Shown here in pieces: positions 41,156 to 49,986 of a DNA stretch of 64,000 nt; position 1 is the first letter of the stretch, and each line of letters begins with the position of its first letter. The stretch lies in the NCBI RefSeq assembly GCF_014648055.1, contig NZ_BMQJ01000005.1:124001-188000 (forward strand), read 5' to 3'. This DNA comes from Streptosporangium pseudovulgare. Lineage in GTDB: Bacteria; Actinomycetota; Actinomycetes; Streptosporangiales; Streptosporangiaceae. The notes beneath the pieces are model-generated. The model worked only from the letters and a program-made list of their open reading frames with translations, did not search any database and had not been told where the DNA came from. A program made the position numbers and the translations under genes.

Positions 41156-42462
41156 CACTTGTTGTACCGCTCCAGCACCTTGTTGCCCTCGTCGACGAGC
41201 GTCTTGGCCGCCTCGTCAAGGGTGATCTTGTTGGCGAAGTACTGCTGCAGGGCGGGGGTGGCCACCTTGCTCTTCCACTCGTCGAACCCGTTCACCTTGA
41301 GGTAGGGCGCGACCACGAGGTTCTTGGCGGAGGCGGTCGCCACGTTCCAGCCGTTCTCCTCGGTGGTCATGGAGGGGTCGCTCGCGGCCTTGACGCTGGT
41401 CGGGAGCAGCCAGTCGCCCTTGGCGAGCTTGGCCTGGTTGGTGCTGTTGAGGAAGAAGGAGATGAACTTCGTCGCCTGGTCGGGGTACTTGCTGTCGGCC
41501 GCGACGGACAGGGTCTGCGAGGCGGCTCCCTGGTCAGCGCTGGTGCCCTTCAGCGGCGGGATCGTGACCCACTCGAAGCCGGACGGCGCCTGCTCGACGA
41601 CCTGCTGCCGCAGGTAGACGCTCGCCGGGAGCATGGCGTACTTGCCCGCGTAGAAACCCGGCAGCGGGTCGGCGGTGCCCATGCCGAGCGCGGACGGGTC
41701 GGCCGTCTTGTCCTTGTAGAGCTGGTCGTGGATGCGCTGCAGCACCTCGCGCTCCTCGGGCCCCACCTTGACCGTCGCCTTGGCGCCGTCGGTCTGGAAG
41801 AAGGTGCCGCCGAAGTTGAGCGCGAGGTTGAGCGCCTTGTTGACCGGTGACTTCAGCGGCCAGGCCACCCCGAAGGTGTCGCCCTTGGTGAGCTTCTTGC
41901 TGATCTCCTCGAACTCGTCCCAGGTCCACGGGTCCTCGGGGGTCGGGACGGACACCCCGGCCTTGTCGAGCAGCTTCTTGTTGGCGATGATGACCTGCGA
42001 CTCCTGCAGGAACGGCACGCCGTACACGCCCTGGCCGCCCTTGCCGTCGCCGAAGGTCACGGTGTCCCAGGCGGCCTGCGGGATGTCGCTCTTCAGGTCG
42101 GCGGGCACCTTCCCGGAGAGGTCCAGGAGATAGCCGCGGGAGGCGAAGCCGGCCAGCGCCGGGGAGTCGTCGTGGATGACGTCCGGCGGGTCACCGGCCT
42201 CGAACGACGTGACGAGCTGGTCGTTGACGTTGTCCCAGCTGCCCTGGACGTACTCGACCTTGATGTCGGGGTTGGCCTTGTTCCACTCGTCGACGATCTC
42301 CTTGTTGGCGGCGACGGACTCCTTCTGCCAGGCCAGGCTCAGGAACTTCAGGCTCACCGGCTCACCGGCCTTGCCGCCATCACCACCGTCGCCCGATGAG
42401 CAGCCGGCCGTCAGGGCGGCGATCGCGGTGGCGGCCGCCACGAGTGCGGTTCTGGTACGCAA
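41155..42462 (-). CDS. ABC sugar importer binding lipoprotein (riboside operon)
   Basis: 435 residues of solute-binding family 1. The signal peptide RTRTALVAAATAIAALTAG ends in lipobox TAGC, with lipidated Cys21. The mature protein has EVYVQGSWDNVNDQLVTSFEAGDPPDVIHDD-type features of MalE-like proteins (for example AGDPPDVIHDDSPALAGF, WTWDEFEEISKKLT). TTG start at 42462 with AGGAGA six bases upstream. It lies 81 bp after the permease genes and is coupled to the first DraG paralogue. Confidence 0.94.
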   Translation of the reverse strand: MRTRTALVAAATAIAALTAGCSSGDGGDGGKAGEPVSLKFLSLAWQKESVAANKEIVDEWNKANPDIKVEYVQGSWDNVNDQLVTSFEAGDPPDVIHDDSPALAGFASRGYLLDLSGKVPADLKSDIPQAAWDTVTFGDGKGGQGVYGVPFLQESQVIIANKKLLDKAGVSVPTPEDPWTWDEFEEISKKLTKGDTFGVAWPLKSPVNKALNLALNFGGTFFQTDGAKATVKVGPEEREVLQRIHDQLYKDKTADPSALGMGTADPLPGFYAGKYAMLPASVYLRQQVVEQAPSGFEWVTIPPLKGTSADQGAASQTLSVAADSKYPDQATKFISFFLNSTNQAKLAKGDWLLPTSVKAASDPSMTTEENGWNVATASAKNLVVAPYLKVNGFDEWKSKVATPALQQYFANKITLDEAAKTLVDEGNKVLERYNK

Positions 42463-42543
42463 CGGACTCTCCTATCGAGGGGTACGGCTCCGCCGGGTCC
42501 GGCTCGGCTCGCCCCGCTGGTGTCGGGGGGTTTTGAAGATCGG

Positions 42544-43362
42544 CTATCCCTTGACGGCGCCGGCCAGCAGGCCGGACCTGAGCCGTCTCTGGATGATCGC
42601 GAAGAACGCCAGGCTCGGGATCGTGGCGAGCAGCGACGCCGCGGCGAGCGGGCCGAGACGCACGACCCCTTCGGCTCCGGTGAACTTCACGAGGGTCAGC
42701 GGCAGCGTGGCCACGTCGGGGTCCTTGAGGACGACCAGGGCGAAGAGGAACTCGTTCCACGAGGAGATGAAGGCGAACAGCAGCGTGGCCACCACACCGG
42801 GGGCGAGGAGCGGCGCCACGATCTTCACCAGCGCGCGGATCCGGCCCGCGCCGTCGACCGCCGCCGCCTCCTCCAGCTCGCGCGGCACGGACCGCACGTA
42901 TCCCTGGAGCATCCACAGCGCGAACGGCAGCGTGAAGGTGACGTGCACGACCGTGAGGCCGGGCAGCGTGTTCACCAGGTCCAGGCTGCGCAGCACCATG
43001 AACAGCGGAATGATGATCAGGATGAAGGGGAAGACCTGGCTGACCAGCACCCATCCGATAGCGATCTTGTTGACGAGCGAGCGGTGGCGGGCCATGGAGT
43101 AGGCCGCGGGCAGGGCGAGCACGACCGTCAGCACGGAGCTCGCGACCGCGACCACCAGGCTGCGCAGCGCGCTGCCGACGATGTCCTGCTCGGTGAACGC
43201 GTCGGCGAAGTTGGTGAGGACCGGGTGACGCGGGATCCACGTCGGGGTCAGGCTCGCCATCTCCTGCGACGTCTTGAGCGCCGTGGACAGCAGCCAGAGC
43301 AGCGGGAAGGCCAGGAAGACCATGTACCCGAGGAGGGCGAGGTACTGCAGCGGCCTGCGCAT
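42544..43362 (-). CDS. ABC sugar importer permease (MalG type)
   Basis: 272 residues, six membrane helices beginning LQYLALLGYMVFLAFPLLWLL. The EAA loop is ELEEAAAVDGAGRIRALVKIVAPLLAPG and the C-terminus GLLAGAVKG, both typical of MalG-type halves. It begins 1 bp after the MalF-type gene. As with the other importer here, no ATPase is encoded nearby, so a housekeeping MsiK-like ATPase is expected to serve it. Confidence 0.94.
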   Translation of the reverse strand: MRRPLQYLALLGYMVFLAFPLLWLLSTALKTSQEMASLTPTWIPRHPVLTNFADAFTEQDIVGSALRSLVVAVASSVLTVVLALPAAYSMARHRSLVNKIAIGWVLVSQVFPFILIIIPLFMVLRSLDLVNTLPGLTVVHVTFTLPFALWMLQGYVRSVPRELEEAAAVDGAGRIRALVKIVAPLLAPGVVATLLFAFISSWNEFLFALVVLKDPDVATLPLTLVKFTGAEGVVRLGPLAAASLLATIPSLAFFAIIQRRLRSGLLAGAVKG

Positions 43363-43363
43363 G

Positions 43364-44296
43364 TCAGCTCACCTCCCGCATCTGGCGGCCGATGTAGATG
43401 CCCAGTACGGCCAGCACGACGATCACGATCGCGACCCCGAGGGTGGCGGCGTAACCGAAGAAGCCGTAGCGGAACGCCTCCTCGTAGGCGAAGAGCATCG
43501 GCAGCCGGGTCTGCCCGCCCGGGCCGCCCTGCGTGAGGACGTAGACCAGGCCGAACTGGTTGATGTTCCAGACGAAGTCGAGGGAGGTGATCGTCACGAT
43601 GACCGGGCGGAGCTGCGGCAGCGTGATGCTCCAGAAGCGGCGCCACGTCGTGGCCCCGTCCACGTGGCCGGCCTCGTGCAGTTCCCTGGGCACGCCCTGC
43701 AGCCCCGCGAGCAGCACGACGGTCGTCTGCGGCATGCCGGTCCAGATCCCGACGACGATCACCGCGGGGAGCGCGATGGAGAAGTCGTTGAGCCAGTCGA
43801 CGTTGTGGTCGAGCAGCCCGACCCCCTGCAGCGTGCTGTTGAGGATGCCGGCGTTGGGGTGGTAGACGAGCCGCCACATCAGCCCGATGACGACCGGCGG
43901 CATCGCCCACGGCACCATGGCGAGCACCCGGGTGAACGCCCGGAACCGCAGGTTCTCGTTGAGCAGCAGGGCGAGCCCCAGCGCGGCCACGAACTGCAGC
44001 ACGGTGACCGAGACCGCCCAGATCAGGCCGATGCGGAACGACGCCCAGAAGTCCCCGTCGGTGAGGAGGTCACCGAAGTTCGACAGGCCCACGAACGAGG
44101 TCACGGAGTTGCGCCCGGACCTGGCGTCGGTGAAGGCGAGGTAGATGCCGTAGAGCAGCGGGCCGACGCTGAAGATCAGCACCGGGATCAGCGCCGGCAG
44201 CATCAGGAGGAGCGTCTCGCGCCCCTGCCGGCTCCTTCCGGGCCTGCCGCGGCGACCCGCCGCGGGTCCCCGTGTTCTTTCGGCCGTCAGGGTCAT
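43364..44296 (-). CDS. ABC sugar importer permease (MalF type)
   Basis: 310 residues from ATG 44296, overlapping the lacI stop (ATGA), with GGGGGAGGAGA upstream inside lacI. A basic N-terminus is followed by TLLLMLPALIPVLIFSVGPLLYGIYLAF and five further helices. The EAA loop is ELHEAGHVDGATTWRRFWSITLPQL. It pairs with the MalG-type permease. Confidence 0.94.
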   Translation of the reverse strand: MTLTAERTRGPAAGRRGRPGRSRQGRETLLLMLPALIPVLIFSVGPLLYGIYLAFTDARSGRNSVTSFVGLSNFGDLLTDGDFWASFRIGLIWAVSVTVLQFVAALGLALLLNENLRFRAFTRVLAMVPWAMPPVVIGLMWRLVYHPNAGILNSTLQGVGLLDHNVDWLNDFSIALPAVIVVGIWTGMPQTTVVLLAGLQGVPRELHEAGHVDGATTWRRFWSITLPQLRPVIVTITSLDFVWNINQFGLVYVLTQGGPGGQTRLPMLFAYEEAFRYGFFGYAATLGVAIVIVVLAVLGIYIGRQMREVS

Positions 44297-45306
44297 GGAG
44301 TCTCCTCCCCCATGGTCGAGGCGCGGGTCACGAGGCGGGGTTCGACGGTGACCGTGCGGGGTGCCCGGCCGTCGCGGTCCAGGTGGTCGAGCAGGAGTTC
44401 GGCGGCCGCCCGGCCGCGCTCGGCCGAGCCGAGCGAGACGCTGGTGAGCGGCGGCCAGGCGATCGTGGCGAGGTCGGTGTCGTCCATGCCCGCCACGGCG
44501 ACGTCCTCGGGCACTCTCCGTCCCGCGCGCCGCAGGACGTCGAGCGCCCCGAGGGCGATCAGGTCGTTGGCGCACAGCAGCGCGTCGAGGTCCGGCACGC
44601 GTTCGAGCAGGCGGGCCGCCGCCCGGGCGCCGTCGGCGCGGTAGAAGTCACCCACCTCGACGAGGTCCCGGTCGTACGGCAGGCCGAGCGTCTCCAGCGC
44701 CTCGGCGTAGGCGGCGGAGCGGGCCGCGCCGGGAACGGTGTCCAGCGGGCCGTTCACGAAGCCGATGCGGCGCCGGCCCAGGCCGTGGAGGTGCTGGACG
44801 GCGAGCCGCACGCCGGCCCTGGAGTCGACCCGCACGTTGTCCACCGGGGTGCCCTCGGGCACGGAGCCGATGACCACGATGGGCGCGCGGGCGGCGGCGA
44901 ACATCTCCAGGTGCCCGTCGGTCACCCTCAGCGGGATCATGATGAGCCCGTCGATGTACCGCTCCCCGAGGCCGCGGAGCACGTCGATCTCGTCGGCCAC
45001 GTCCGCGTTGGTGGAGTGCAGGACGAGCCGGTAACCGGCCGCCTTGAGCACCGGCTGGATCTCCCGGACCATCGCGAGGTAGACCGGGTTCCCTATGTCG
45101 GCCATCGCGAAGCCGATCTGGTTGCTGCGCCGTGACTTCAGCGACCTCGCCGCCGAGTTCGGCACGTAGCCGAGTTCGCGCGCCACGCTCATCACGCGGC
45201 GTTCGGTCTCCGCCCTGGTGGGGAGGCCGTTGAGCACGCGTGACACCGAGGCGATCGACACGCCCGCCCGCCGGGCGATCGTCGTGATCGTCGGCTCGTC
45301 ACTCAT
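44293..45306 (-). CDS. LacI-family regulator of the riboside operon
   Basis: 337 residues. The DNA-binding part is PTITTIARRAGVSIASVSRVLNG, and the effector domain includes IGFAMADIGNPVYLAMVREIQ, DGLIMIPL and AGMDDTDLATIAWPPLTSV. The ATG at 45306 follows GAGGTGGGAC. It is the first gene of a nine-gene unit (lacI, two permeases, binding protein, four DraG-fold proteins, ribokinase), most with overlapping ends. Two inverted GTAAACGTTTTCAG boxes lie in its own leader, so it is autoregulated and controls the whole operon. Confidence 0.94.
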   Translation of the reverse strand: MSDEPTITTIARRAGVSIASVSRVLNGLPTRAETERRVMSVARELGYVPNSAARSLKSRRSNQIGFAMADIGNPVYLAMVREIQPVLKAAGYRLVLHSTNADVADEIDVLRGLGERYIDGLIMIPLRVTDGHLEMFAAARAPIVVIGSVPEGTPVDNVRVDSRAGVRLAVQHLHGLGRRRIGFVNGPLDTVPGAARSAAYAEALETLGLPYDRDLVEVGDFYRADGARAAARLLERVPDLDALLCANDLIALGALDVLRRAGRRVPEDVAVAGMDDTDLATIAWPPLTSVSLGSAERGRAAAELLLDHLDRDGRAPRTVTVEPRLVTRASTMGEETP

Positions 45307-45330
45307 GTCCCACCTCGGTCCCCAAAGACG

Positions 45331-45416
45331 GTAAACGTTTTCAGTTGGTGGCGTCACGTCTCTGAAAACGTTTACGGATGGAGGACATGTAACGCCCATG
45401 TTTCCGGCAACGTCAA
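45331..45416 (-). promoter_or_regulatory. Promoter and paired LacI operators of the riboside operon
   Basis: On the minus strand, TTGACG (45416-45411), an 18-base spacer and TTACAT (45392-45387) form a good housekeeping promoter. Just downstream, CTGAAAACGTTTAC (45362-45375) and its exact reverse complement GTAAACGTTTTCAG (45331-45344), 31 bp apart centre to centre, match LacI-type operators with the central ACGT. The promoter-proximal box would overlap the transcription start and early leader, so binding should block initiation or escape. Confidence 0.85.
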
Positions 45417-45509
45417 GTCACAATCGGATAAACCGGACAAAAACCCGGTCAGCCCCGCCCGGACCGGCAGGGCCGCGGCGGCCGTTCCCGCCGTGGGCGG
45501 GGCCGTCCC

Positions 45510-47798
45510 CTAGACGATGGTCATGACGACCGGGACGTCGGCGCCCACCAGCTCGACGCCCGTGACGCGCGCGTCCCCCGAGACGGTCACCCGCAGCCCG
45601 TCCCCCTCGGGGACGGCGGTGACCACGGTGTCCCCGTCGACGTCGGAGACGACGGCGCCGCTCTCGCCCACCCCGTAGGCGACCAGCGTGATCTCCCCGA
45701 ACGGCCCGTCTCCCACGGCCTCCCCCGGATCGGCCAGGACGGGGATGAGCGCGCCGTACCGGACGAACAGCGGGATCCGGTCGAGCGGCGCGGAGACCGT
45801 CACGTACCGGCCACCGGAGAGCACCTCGCCCGTCCAGTGGTCCACCCAGTCGCCCTCGGGCAGGTACACCTTCCGCACGCCGTCCGGCGAGGTCATCGGG
45901 GCCACCAGCAGGTCGCGGCCGAGGAGGTACTCCAGGTCGGCCTGCCAGGCCACCGGGTCGCCGGGGTGGTCCACGCACAGGGCCCGCATCATCGGCGCCC
46001 CGGTGCGCGCGGCCTCGACCGCCGCGGTGTAGATGTACGGCATGAGCCGGTGGCGCAGCCTCAGCGCCGCGACGGCCTCCGCCTCGACCTCGGGGAACTC
46101 CCACGGCTCCCGGCTGGTGGTGCCGTGCAGGCGCACCAGCGGCGACAGCGCGCCGAACTGCATCCAGCGGACGTACAGGTCGTCGGTCGGGCGGCCGGTG
46201 AAGCCGCCCGCGTCGTGGCTCCAGAACGGGACGCCGGACAGGCCGTGCGACAACCCGCCGCGCAGCGTGCTGCCCATCGCCGGATAGCTCGTGTAGGTGT
46301 CGCCGCCCCACTGCGCCGCGTGCCGCTGGCCGCCGAGGAAGGACGAGCGCGCCCACACCATGCCGTGCCCGGCGACCTCCCTGGTCACCTCGGAGACGAG
46401 GTCGTTGAACAGGAGCGCGTAGACGTTGTGCAGGTCGGCGCCGGTCATCCCGTTGGAGGCGACCGCGTCGTGCGGCACGCCCTCGGCGAAGTCGGTCTTG
46501 AAGACCTGGACGCCCTGCTCCAGCAGCGGCCGCAGCAGCCCCCGGAACCACTCGGCGGCCGCGGGGTTCGTGAAGTCCACGATGCCGCAGGGCGGGTAGG
46601 AGCCGTGCCAGCAGTCGGCCACGTAGACCTCGCCGTCCTGGTTCCTCAGGAAGTGGCCGTTCTCCGCCGCCTCGGCGAACGCCGGGCTCAGGTGGGAGAC
46701 GTACGGGTTCATCCACAGGCAGACCTTGAAGCCCATCCGGTCCAGCTCGGCGAGCATCGCGCCGGGGTCGGGGAAGTTCTCCGCGTCCCACCGCAGGTCC
46801 GACCAGTGCCCGTCGGTCTGCCAGTAGGTGTCCAGGTGCAGCACGTCGCACGGGATGCCCCGCTCCCGGATCGTCCGGGCCCGGTTCAGCACCCGTTCCT
46901 GGGTGTCGACGAAGAACCCCGAGGAGATCCAGGTGCCGAACGCCCACTTGGGCGGCAGCAGCGGCCGGCAGGTCAGCCGGTCGAACCGGTCGAGCACCTC
47001 GGCGGGGGCGGGCCCGGCGATCACGTAGTAGTCGATGAGGTCGTCCGGCACCACGATCTGCACGCAGCTGTGCGTGGACTGGCAGACGTCGAACTCCACC
47101 GGCGTGCCGCTGTCCACCATCACGCCGTAGCCGCGGCTGGACAGGTAGAACGGGACGTTCTTGTAGGCCCGCTGCGACTCGGCGCCGAAGGCGTCGAAGT
47201 TCCACATGACCGGCCGCTGGCCGCGCTTGTCCAGCGGGGTGAACGACTCGCCGAACCCGCCGAACGCCTCGTCGGCGGGGGCGGCGAAGCTCTCGTGGTA
47301 GGCGGCCACCGCGCCGTCCGCGCTGGAGCGGCCGAACGGCAGCGTGCGCATCCGGCCGCTGATGTCGGTGTGGCCGCGGTCCTGCTCCAGCAGGGTCGCC
47401 CCGGAGGCGTCGGTGAACCTCAGGTGCCAGGGCGACAGGGTGATCTCGGCGCGCAGCGAGCCGGCGTCGACGGTGATCGTGCCGTCGCCGGTCTCCACCC
47501 TCGCCCCGGCGAACCCGCCCGGGGTGACCATGGAGATCGCGGCGGCCGACCGGGTCCGCGCGTCCGCGTCCTGGCCGAGCCGCACCCGGATCACCCCCTC
47601 GCCCGCCACGCCCACCTGGGCCACCAGCGTCTCGCCGGTGGAGGTCGCGGCCTTCAGCGTCACCGAGGCGTCGCCGGACGCCACCGCCTCGGCGGCGGTC
47701 AGCGTCGCCGGGCCCGCCTCCCCCCGGACGCGCACCGGGAGTTCCGGGGGGTCGGCGACGAAGTACTCGTGCGCGATCAGGGGAGGGCGGTAGGGCAT
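45510..47798 (-). CDS. Glycoside hydrolase family 31 (alpha-xylosidase/alpha-glucosidase type)
   Basis: 762 residues, no signal peptide. An N-terminal beta-sandwich is followed by the catalytic barrel with LPPKWAFGTWISSGFFVDTQERVL, the nucleophile motif VFKTDFAEG (Asp436) and WGGDTY with acid/base Asp500. The K-T-D-F pattern is closest to YicI-type alpha-xylosidases and sulfoquinovosidase-like members rather than W-(I/L)-D-M-N-E alpha-glucosidases. The ATG at 47798 has CTGGAG upstream. It is divergent from a GH42 gene, with two ROK-type operators in between, so it probably works in the same pathway. Confidence 0.92.
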   Translation of the reverse strand: MPYRPPLIAHEYFVADPPELPVRVRGEAGPATLTAAEAVASGDASVTLKAATSTGETLVAQVGVAGEGVIRVRLGQDADARTRSAAAISMVTPGGFAGARVETGDGTITVDAGSLRAEITLSPWHLRFTDASGATLLEQDRGHTDISGRMRTLPFGRSSADGAVAAYHESFAAPADEAFGGFGESFTPLDKRGQRPVMWNFDAFGAESQRAYKNVPFYLSSRGYGVMVDSGTPVEFDVCQSTHSCVQIVVPDDLIDYYVIAGPAPAEVLDRFDRLTCRPLLPPKWAFGTWISSGFFVDTQERVLNRARTIRERGIPCDVLHLDTYWQTDGHWSDLRWDAENFPDPGAMLAELDRMGFKVCLWMNPYVSHLSPAFAEAAENGHFLRNQDGEVYVADCWHGSYPPCGIVDFTNPAAAEWFRGLLRPLLEQGVQVFKTDFAEGVPHDAVASNGMTGADLHNVYALLFNDLVSEVTREVAGHGMVWARSSFLGGQRHAAQWGGDTYTSYPAMGSTLRGGLSHGLSGVPFWSHDAGGFTGRPTDDLYVRWMQFGALSPLVRLHGTTSREPWEFPEVEAEAVAALRLRHRLMPYIYTAAVEAARTGAPMMRALCVDHPGDPVAWQADLEYLLGRDLLVAPMTSPDGVRKVYLPEGDWVDHWTGEVLSGGRYVTVSAPLDRIPLFVRYGALIPVLADPGEAVGDGPFGEITLVAYGVGESGAVVSDVDGDTVVTAVPEGDGLRVTVSGDARVTGVELVGADVPVVMTIV

Positions 47799-47856
47799 GG
47801 GGGCTCCAGCGCTTCGGTGCTCCCGGTCCGCGGGTCGGCGCGTTCCGGCTCGCGAA

Positions 47857-47960
47857 TTAGTTTGGCGTCCAGCCCAACAAACGTCAACGGCCTGCCCGGC
47901 CGGCCCTTGAGGCGGGAGGAGGGAATGCAGCAGGATTAGTTTAGTTTCCATCCGAAATAA
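47857..47960. promoter_or_regulatory. Two ROK-type operators between GH31 and GH42
   Basis: The 25-mers at 47857-47881 and 47936-47960 both fit TTAGTT-N10-CCNAANNAA, matching the site at 28891-28915 in front of the ROK regulator and ABC importer. The first lies 59 bp before GH31, the second 11 bp before GH42. This links the glycosidases to the importer 19 kb away. Confidence 0.75.
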
Positions 47961-47970
47961 GGGACGTGAC

Positions 47971-49923
47971 GTGGACTGGCCCAAGGGGATCGGCGGACTG
48001 TGCTACGGCGGCGACTACAACCCCGAGCAGTGGCCCGAGGAGGTGTGGGAGGAGGACGTCGCGCTGATGCGCCGGGCCGGGGTCAACCTGGTCAGCGTGG
48101 GGGTCTTCTCCTGGGCCCGGCTGGAGCCGTCACCCGGTTCCCACGACTTCGCCTGGCTGGACCGGGTCCTCGACCTGCTGCACGGGGCGGGCGTCCGGGT
48201 GAACCTCGCCACCCCCACGGCCTCCCCTCCCCCCTGGTTCGGCCTGGCCCACCCCGACGCGCTCACCGTCACCGCCGACGGCACCCGGCTCACCCACGGC
48301 AGCCGCGACACCTACTGCGTGAGCGCGCCGGCGTACCGGGAGGCGTCGGTCCGGATCGCCGGCGAGCTGGCCCGCCGCTACCGCGGCCACCCGGCCCTGG
48401 CCATGTGGCACGTGCACAACGAGTACGGCACCGGATGCCACTGCGACCACGCCGCCGCGGCCTTCCGCACCTGGCTCCGGGACCGGTACGGCACGCTGGA
48501 CGCCCTGAACGACGCCTGGACCGGCTCGTTCTGGAGCCAGCACCACTCCGCGTGGGAGCAGGTCATGCCGCCCCGCGCCACCCGGTACCTCCCCAACCCG
48601 GCGCAGACGCTCGACTTCCGCCGGTTCCTCTCCGACGAGATGCTCACGCACTTCCGCGAGCAGAAGGCGGTGCTGCGCGAGCACACCCCCGACGTCCCGG
48701 TGACCACCAACTTCGTCTTCGGCGACTGGGTTCCGGTGGACCACCGGCGCTGGGCCGCCGAGACCGACCTGGTCGCCGTCGACCACTACCCCACCGCCGA
48801 CCCGCCGCAGGAGACCGCGTTCGCCGCCGACCTGGCGCGCGGCTGGGCCGGCGGGCGGCCCTGGCTGCTGATGGAGCAGGCGGTGGTGACCTACACCGGA
48901 CACCGAATGATCGCCAAACGGCCCGGGGAGATCACCCGGCTGAGCCTGTCGCACGTCGCGCGGGGCTCGCGCGGGGTGATGTTCTTCCAGTGGCGGGCCT
49001 CACGCGGCGGGGCCGAGCTGTGGCACGCGGGCATGGTCCCGCACGCCGGCGAGGACTCCCGGATCTTCCGCGAGATCACCGAGCTCGGCGCGCTGCTGCC
49101 CTCCCTGGAGGAGGCGTGCCGGGCGCCGGTCGAGGCCGAGGCGGCGGTCCTGTGGGACGCCGAGGCCGGCTGGGCCCTACAGGCGCCGGGCCTGCCGTCC
49201 GCCGGGCTGGACCACACCGAGGAGGTACGGCGGGCGCACCGGGTGCTCTACCGCGGCGGCGTCACCGCCGACGTCGTCCACCCGTCGGCCGGCCTGTCGG
49301 CGTACCGGCTCGTGCTCGTCCCCGCCCTGTACCTGATCTCCGACGACGACGCCGCGAACCTGCGCCGCCACGTCGAGGGCGGCGGCACCCTCGTGGTCAC
49401 CTACCTCAGCGGCGTCGCCGACCCCTGCGCCAGGGTCCGGACGGGCGGCTACCCCGGCGCGCTGCGCGACCTCCTCGGCGTCCGGGTCGAGGAGTTCCAC
49501 CCGCTGCCCCCGGGCGCCGCCCTCGCCCTGACCGGGCCCGGCGGCGAGGACCTCGGCACCGGGACGTTCTGGAGCGAGCACGTCCACCTGGAGGGCGCCG
49601 AGGCACTGGCCCGCTACGGCGCGTCCGTCCCGGCCCCGGGGATCGGGCCCCACGACGCCGGGTGGGGCGCCGGGGCCGCGCTCCACGGCCTGCCCGCGAT
49701 CACCCGCCACCGGTACGGCGCCGGCACCGCCCTCTACGTCTCCACCCGCCTCCCCGACGCGGACCTCTCCCGCCTGCTGGGCCTGGAACCGTCCCCCCTT
49801 GAGCTGGTACGGCGTGGCGAATGGGTGTTCGCGGTCAACCACGGAGACGATGAACAGCAGGTCCCGGACGGTCCGCTGCTTCCTCCCGGCGGCTACGCCG
49901 TACGGAGGGCGCGGCAGGGGTGA
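47971..49923 (+). CDS. Glycoside hydrolase family 42 beta-galactosidase
   Basis: 650 residues, cytoplasmic. GLCYGGDYNPEQWPEEVWEEDVALM is the classic GH42 start. The acid/base Glu151 is in HVHNEYGTG, and the nucleophile Glu302 is in LLMEQAVV. A trimerisation domain (from about residue 390) and a small C-terminal beta domain follow. GTG start at 47971 with AAGGGA upstream. GH42 enzymes cleave beta-galactosides or alpha-L-arabinopyranosides from imported oligosaccharides. Together with GH31 and the ROK-controlled importer it suggests use of a branched plant oligosaccharide; this is inferred. Confidence 0.95.
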   Translation: MDWPKGIGGLCYGGDYNPEQWPEEVWEEDVALMRRAGVNLVSVGVFSWARLEPSPGSHDFAWLDRVLDLLHGAGVRVNLATPTASPPPWFGLAHPDALTVTADGTRLTHGSRDTYCVSAPAYREASVRIAGELARRYRGHPALAMWHVHNEYGTGCHCDHAAAAFRTWLRDRYGTLDALNDAWTGSFWSQHHSAWEQVMPPRATRYLPNPAQTLDFRRFLSDEMLTHFREQKAVLREHTPDVPVTTNFVFGDWVPVDHRRWAAETDLVAVDHYPTADPPQETAFAADLARGWAGGRPWLLMEQAVVTYTGHRMIAKRPGEITRLSLSHVARGSRGVMFFQWRASRGGAELWHAGMVPHAGEDSRIFREITELGALLPSLEEACRAPVEAEAAVLWDAEAGWALQAPGLPSAGLDHTEEVRRAHRVLYRGGVTADVVHPSAGLSAYRLVLVPALYLISDDDAANLRRHVEGGGTLVVTYLSGVADPCARVRTGGYPGALRDLLGVRVEEFHPLPPGAALALTGPGGEDLGTGTFWSEHVHLEGAEALARYGASVPAPGIGPHDAGWGAGAALHGLPAITRHRYGAGTALYVSTRLPDADLSRLLGLEPSPLELVRRGEWVFAVNHGDDEQQVPDGPLLPPGGYAVRRARQG

Positions 49924-49986
49924 GCGGGCGCCGGGGCGGGCACGACGGCCCGCCGCGCGGCCGGGACCGCCCGAAGGAGGTTCCCC

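Noticed and set aside
47808-47816. A third operator for the GH3 LacI protein in front of GH31 (AGCGCTTCG)
   Set aside because: Only 9 of 14 bases match and it overlaps the ribosome site; the ROK-type boxes explain this promoter better.
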